A DNA stretch of 64,000 nt from Zonotrichia leucophrys gambelii. Taxonomy: Eukaryota; Chordata; Aves; Passeriformes; Passerellidae. Of the stretch, positions 63,601 through 64,000 are shown in pieces. The position numbers were made by a program, and so were the translations under genes. The stretch lies in assembly GCF_028769735.1 (NCBI RefSeq), contig NC_088179.1, positions 10,383,950-10,447,949 on the forward strand, given 5' to 3'. Under the pieces are notes generated by a model. It was not told where the DNA came from. It ran no database searches and saw only the letters and a program-made list of their open reading frames with translations. Positions within the stretch are counted from its first letter, which is position 1, and each line of letters opens with the position of its first letter.

Positions 63601-64000
63601 TTCAAAATACTGACTTTATAAAATAAAAATGATAAATACAGTAAAGGAAAAAACTAAACTGGACTATGAAATACGACACTGCATCTGAATGAATAATTTA
63701 TTTGGATACCAGCCAGCTGGTATAGTAAAGCAGCATTTATTTCTAAATTCATCTTGCAATAATTATGTTCACACATTACCTCAAGCATTTTACAAATTCA
63801 TTTTTGAGAAATAAAACAGATAATTATTCCAGATGTTAGTACTGCCACGTATGTATAGATTACTGTGGCAATTTAATTATTGTTGTTACAATTCAAAACA
63901 CCATTTTCTATCAAATACGCTTATTGAGAATTTAAATCAGAAAATGGTAGCAGATGAACTACAAGTGAATTCACTCAATATGCCAAATTTTTTGTGCTCA
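60684..64000 (-). other. DNER: DNER intron upstream of exon 6, open at window edge
   Basis: At least 3.3 kb of AT-rich non-coding sequence runs to the window end. I looked for cysteine-spaced EGF blocks with acceptor and donor on the minus strand and found none. The N-terminal DNER exons, with signal peptide and first repeats, must therefore lie beyond 64000. An especially AT-rich patch occurs at 62935-63025. Confidence 0.7.

Noticed and set aside
60684..64000. Further upstream DNER EGF exons
   Set aside because: No cysteine-spaced block with flanking splice sites was found on the minus strand; the upstream exons are assumed to lie beyond the window.
1..64000. Prokaryote-style systems (CRISPR, operons, phage or defence islands)
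   Set aside because: Spliced vertebrate genes, CpG islands and intron architecture show this is animal nuclear DNA, and no such arrangement is present.

Overview
This is a vertebrate nuclear window, almost certainly from a bird and probably a songbird. The evidence is split-gene structure, long non-coding AT-rich introns, CpG islands, and a long-terminal-repeat-like element at about 36.7-37.1 kb that resembles a common passerine endogenous-retrovirus LTR from memory. The species cannot be fixed from sequence alone. Nearly all open reading frames here are chance frames in introns and intergenic DNA. Two real protein-coding genes are supported, both on the minus strand and head-to-tail, which agrees with the DNER-PID1 neighbourhood known in other amniotes.

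Region by region. 1-17226 is the start of the first intron of PID1 (phosphotyrosine interaction domain containing 1). Nothing coding is recognisable in it. 17227-17256 is PID1 coding exon 1, ten codons ending at a clean splice donor, inside a CpG island (about 16730-17760). The island carries a run of GC boxes and an 18-copy GC-rich minisatellite immediately upstream of the PID1 start. 17.8-30.5 kb is intergenic and holds a second, unassigned CpG island at about 22.34-22.99 kb. 30.5-64 kb is the 3' two-fifths of DNER (delta/notch-like EGF repeat containing): a candidate poly(A) signal, about 0.96 kb of 3'UTR, and eight coding exons. Going upstream (increasing coordinate) these encode the cytoplasmic C-terminus, the membrane segment and tail, then seven complete EGF repeats plus the end of an eighth. 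The N-terminal exons and DNER promoter lie beyond 64000.

All eight DNER exon boundaries were placed by hand from splice consensus and reading-frame continuity, and every junction keeps frame with no stop. The five EGF exons numbered 7-11 here start and end in phase 1. One intron uses a GC-AG splice pair. DNER is a neuronal single-pass membrane protein that acts as a Notch ligand. PID1 is a PTB-domain adaptor linked to LRP1 and insulin signalling. They are neighbours, with no sign here that they work together.

I found no CRISPR array, tRNA or rRNA gene, operon, intact transposon, or evidence for a previously undescribed system. The items most worth a second look are the PID1 promoter minisatellite, the orphan CpG island at 22.3-23.0 kb, the 84-bp direct repeat flanking a DNER exon, the GC-AG intron, and the LTR lying about 145 bp from the transmembrane exon.
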